Positions 61,803 to 64,000 of a DNA stretch of 64,000 bases are shown piece by piece. The stretch comes from Comamonas thiooxydans (GTDB lineage: Bacteria > Pseudomonadota > Gammaproteobacteria > Burkholderiales > Burkholderiaceae_C). Under the pieces are notes generated by a model. It did no database searches. It saw only the letters and a program-made list of their open reading frames with translations, and was not told where the DNA came from. The DNA lies in assembly GCF_002157685.2 (NCBI RefSeq), contig NZ_AP026738.1, positions 3,472,001 to 3,536,000 on the forward strand, written 5' to 3'. The translations under genes were made by a program, and so were the position numbers. Within the stretch, counting starts at the first letter, position 1; every line of letters begins with the position of its first letter.

Positions 61803-63893
61803 TCAACCCGACAAAATCGACTGAAGCAACACCTTGGATTTGCGCCATTGCCGCCTCAACCAACCGGACTTCAGGCCATGCAAACTGCCCGACTGCTCCA
61901 GAGCGGTACGTTGCTCAAGCAAGCGCCTGAGCACCGCTTCGCAGCTCGTGTAGCCTCTGAGCACCGGATCCCAGTACAAGGGATAGTGCAGCAGCGCCCC
62001 GGCAACCAGCTCATCCAGAGACAGCGAGCGGCTGCGGCGCAGCACTGGCAGCCGGTCCTCTGTGAGGCCCCAACCGGCGTAGAACGGCCGCCCATGGACA
62101 ACCACCTGCTTGTTGCGCAGCAAGGCATCAAAGCCGGTCAACGAGGTCATGGTCACCACCACATCGCAGGCCTCGATACAGCTGACCACCGAAGCGCCCC
62201 GCTCAATGTGGTCGGCATGCTGCAAAGCCTGGGCCGGCTCGACATGGCCCTTGCGGTTGCCGCTGCTCACATCGGGATGCGGCTTGAAGACAATGAATGC
62301 ATGAGGAAATGCTGTGCGCGCCGCCTGGATCAGACCCAGGTTCGTGCAGACGCCCTCGGCATCGCAGCCAAAGCGAATGGAGGCGTCATCCTCTACCTGA
62401 CCCGGCACCAGCACCACCTGCCGACCGGCCTGTGGATGTGCATCGCTGAACCAGTCAACCGGGCGATTGGGCTCCAGGTTGTACTTGGTGATGCCGTGCT
62501 CGACGACGAAGGCGCGCACATTGCGCGCACGCTGCAGGTCCTGAGCCGTGAATGCCCGGGTGTTGAGCAAATCCTCGAGCTCCGAAGGCTGACCCGGGTC
62601 GAAGTAAATGCCCTTGGCATCCAGCACAAAGGACTGCGGCGGAATCAGGTCGGAGCCCAGGCCCACGGAGCGCACAAAGCCGTCCTCCATGCGAAGCAGG
62701 CGCACGCCCGCCGCATCAGCCAACTCCTGCACACCTTCTGGCGGCACCCGACCCCAGCAGACCAGGCAATCATCATCAGCAGGCAGCAAAGCCCTTGCTG
62801 CAGCGGCATTCTTGACAAAGACCACCTTGCCAGGATGTAGCGACAGCATGGCCTTCACGTTCGCGGCCTTCCAACGCCGAAAGCCCACCACAATCATGCG
62901 CCCACCAAAGCGCTGGGCCACCTGCCGCTGACGCGCCAGCCAGTCCACCACATCCAGTACATTGCCGCGCTGCCGAGTCTCTGGATTCAGATAGCGGCTG
63001 TAGTGCATATAGCCGGCTGCAAACAACTCGTCCACCGAGCGCCTGCGGCCGGCCCGCCGCAGCATGGCGGCATGCTGCGGCTGGCGATCATCCGTCACAC
63101 CCCAGCCCGCGTACCAGGGCACGCCAAAGCAGACCACCGGCTTGCTGGCAAGCAATGCTTCAAAGCCCATGGTCGAACTGACCACATAGACCTTGTCCAT
63201 TTGAGCAATCAGGCTCATCGGGTTGACCGCATCACGCAACACCACTGTGCGTGCGTCGGGCTGCACGCCCGTCAGATAGCCGCCCTTGCGGCCCGAAGTC
63301 ACTTCGGGGTGGGTCTTGACATAAACCGTGGCCTGCGGATTCTCGGCCAAGGCTGCCGCCAGCATGGCTTCAAACGTAGCGGCATCCGCCCCGCCCTTTG
63401 CCACGCTCATATCGCCCGCCGTCTGGTCCACCACCAGTACCCGCTGAGCATCGTCGCTGCGCAGCATGCCCTCAGGCAGGTCCGGGGCATGGTTGTATTT
63501 GCTCAGCCCGGCGGACAACAGCTGCTCACGAGTCTGCCGTACCAACTCGGGATCCGGTGCCAACATATTGGTATCGCTGCTCAGCAGGTGCTCCAACGCA
63601 CTGGGCCTCGTGCAGTCATAGTAAATGCCTGCGTCATCGACCACCAGCGACAGCGGCGGGAAATGCTCGCCGGTGCCAAATGAGCGCAGAAAGCCATCCT
63701 CCAATCGCAGCGCTGGAACTCTCAACAACTGCCCCAGACGCTGCGCCATTCGCCCACTGCGTTTGTCGCCCCAACCCACAACATCGGCAGGGCCCAGCAA
63801 TCCGTGCGGCAAATATCGAACCGGCAAATCCAGAAGCCGCTCTTGAAGACGCAGCCGATGCCTCCACCAGCAGGCGCAAATCCATGCTTTCAT
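61803..63893 (-). CDS. kpsC: Capsule polysaccharide protein KpsC-like (dual Kdo transferase)
   Basis: A 696-residue protein with two similar halves, as in KpsC. Each has a GWGDKRSGR/WGRVPPEGVQ-type start, an EDGFLRS / EDGFVRS motif, KTHPEV / FKPHPDV and SSTMGFEALL / MTSLTGFDALL. The two domains transfer Kdo residues (beta-2,4 and beta-2,7) to the lipid acceptor. Normal length. It follows a glycosyltransferase gene at the window edge. Confidence 0.92.
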   Translation of the reverse strand: MKAWICACWWRHRLRLQERLLDLPVRYLPHGLLGPADVVGWGDKRSGRMAQRLGQLLRVPALRLEDGFLRSFGTGEHFPPLSLVVDDAGIYYDCTRPSALEHLLSSDTNMLAPDPELVRQTREQLLSAGLSKYNHAPDLPEGMLRSDDAQRVLVVDQTAGDMSVAKGGADAATFEAMLAAALAENPQATVYVKTHPEVTSGRKGGYLTGVQPDARTVVLRDAVNPMSLIAQMDKVYVVSSTMGFEALLASKPVVCFGVPWYAGWGVTDDRQPQHAAMLRRAGRRRSVDELFAAGYMHYSRYLNPETRQRGNVLDVVDWLARQRQVAQRFGGRMIVVGFRRWKAANVKAMLSLHPGKVVFVKNAAAARALLPADDDCLVCWGRVPPEGVQELADAAGVRLLRMEDGFVRSVGLGSDLIPPQSFVLDAKGIYFDPGQPSELEDLLNTRAFTAQDLQRARNVRAFVVEHGITKYNLEPNRPVDWFSDAHPQAGRQVVLVPGQVEDDASIRFGCDAEGVCTNLGLIQAARTAFPHAFIVFKPHPDVSSGNRKGHVEPAQALQHADHIERGASVVSCIEACDVVVTMTSLTGFDALLRNKQVVVHGRPFYAGWGLTEDRLPVLRRSRSLSLDELVAGALLHYPLYWDPVLRGYTSCEAVLRRLLEQRTALEQSGSLHGLKSGWLRRQWRKSKVLLQSILSG

Positions 63894-63914
63894 GCAATCT
63901 TTCTTGGAAACTGC

Positions 63915-64000
63915 CTACAGGCCGATGGTTTCCACGACTTCCTGCAGCCGCTTGGCCCAGGTGAGCTCCCGCAAAACATAGTCCGCACCGGCACGCGCAC
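63915..64000 (-). CDS. C-terminal end of a probable glycosyltransferase
   Basis: An open frame on the minus strand enters at the window edge and stops at 63915-63917. It reads through ...ADYVLRELTWAKRLQ and ends VVETIGL, typical of the last helix of group 1 (GT4) glycosyltransferases. It lies 21 bases before the kpsC ATG, so it is likely in the same operon. Confidence 0.55.
   Translation of the reverse strand, partial: ARAGADYVLRELTWAKRLQEVVETIGL

Overview
The window looks like a chromosomal segment of a betaproteobacterium of the Comamonadaceae, most probably a Comamonas testosteroni-like strain. The main evidence is a protocatechuate 4,5-cleavage (pmd) operon in the order reported for C. 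testosteroni, with Isc, UvrB and capsule genes of burkholderialean type and short GC-rich intergenic repeats of a kind common in this family. All calls come from reading the sequence; no database search was run.

Layout. (1) 1-5.2 kb: end of a GNAT acetyltransferase, three secreted proteins of unknown function (one Gly/Ala/Ser/Asn-rich) facing a NarL/LuxR-type response regulator, and an unusual fusion of an AlpA-like DNA-binding domain to a nucleoside 2-deoxyribosyltransferase-like domain. (2) 6.0-8.7 kb: nikR and a TonB-dependent receptor, a likely nickel or cobalt uptake pair. (3) 8.8-17.2 kb: a one-strand copper acquisition cluster: DUF2946 - Sco1 - PCuAC chaperone - DUF2946 - TonB receptor - copper-uptake-associated secreted protein - TonB receptor - PepSY membrane protein. 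The two DUF2946 ORFs look like copper-sensing upstream ORFs. (4) 18.1-23.7 kb: formate dehydrogenase-N (Cys form, not selenocysteine) with fdhE. (5) 23.9-27.4 kb: an IS30-family element, an excisionase-like gene and a tyrosine integrase abutting tRNA-Val(CAC), probably one end of a genomic island. (6) 27.4-37.8 kb: housekeeping block dnaQ, fdx-hscA-hscB-iscA-iscU-iscS-iscR, uvrB, and an aromatic/aspartate aminotransferase. (7) 37.9-47.4 kb: extradiol dioxygenase-like protein with a Tat-type signal, a short CoA-transferase, aldo/keto reductase, MFS transporter, and a hydroxyacyl-CoA dehydrogenase - esterase - Baeyer-Villiger monooxygenase set divergent from an AraC regulator. (8) 47.5-56.1 kb: pmdU-K-E-F-(MBL)-D-A-B-C on the minus strand. 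It converts protocatechuate to pyruvate and oxaloacetate and carries an extra exported metallo-beta-lactamase-fold protein. (9) 56.4-64 kb: a His/Arg/Asp-rich secreted protein, then (on the minus strand from the right edge) a glycosyltransferase end, kpsC, kpsS, a membrane alpha/beta-hydrolase-like protein, a cytochrome P450 and a small membrane protein. The last three overlap start to stop.

How the genes may work together. The left 17 kb is mainly metal acquisition and surface proteins and looks accessory; the middle is core metabolism; the right 26 kb is aromatic/ketone catabolism followed by surface polysaccharide synthesis. The most interesting candidates are the two-stage DUF2946 copper switch, the AlpA-deoxyribosyltransferase fusion, the P450/hydrolase pair behind kpsCS and the exported MBL protein inside pmd.
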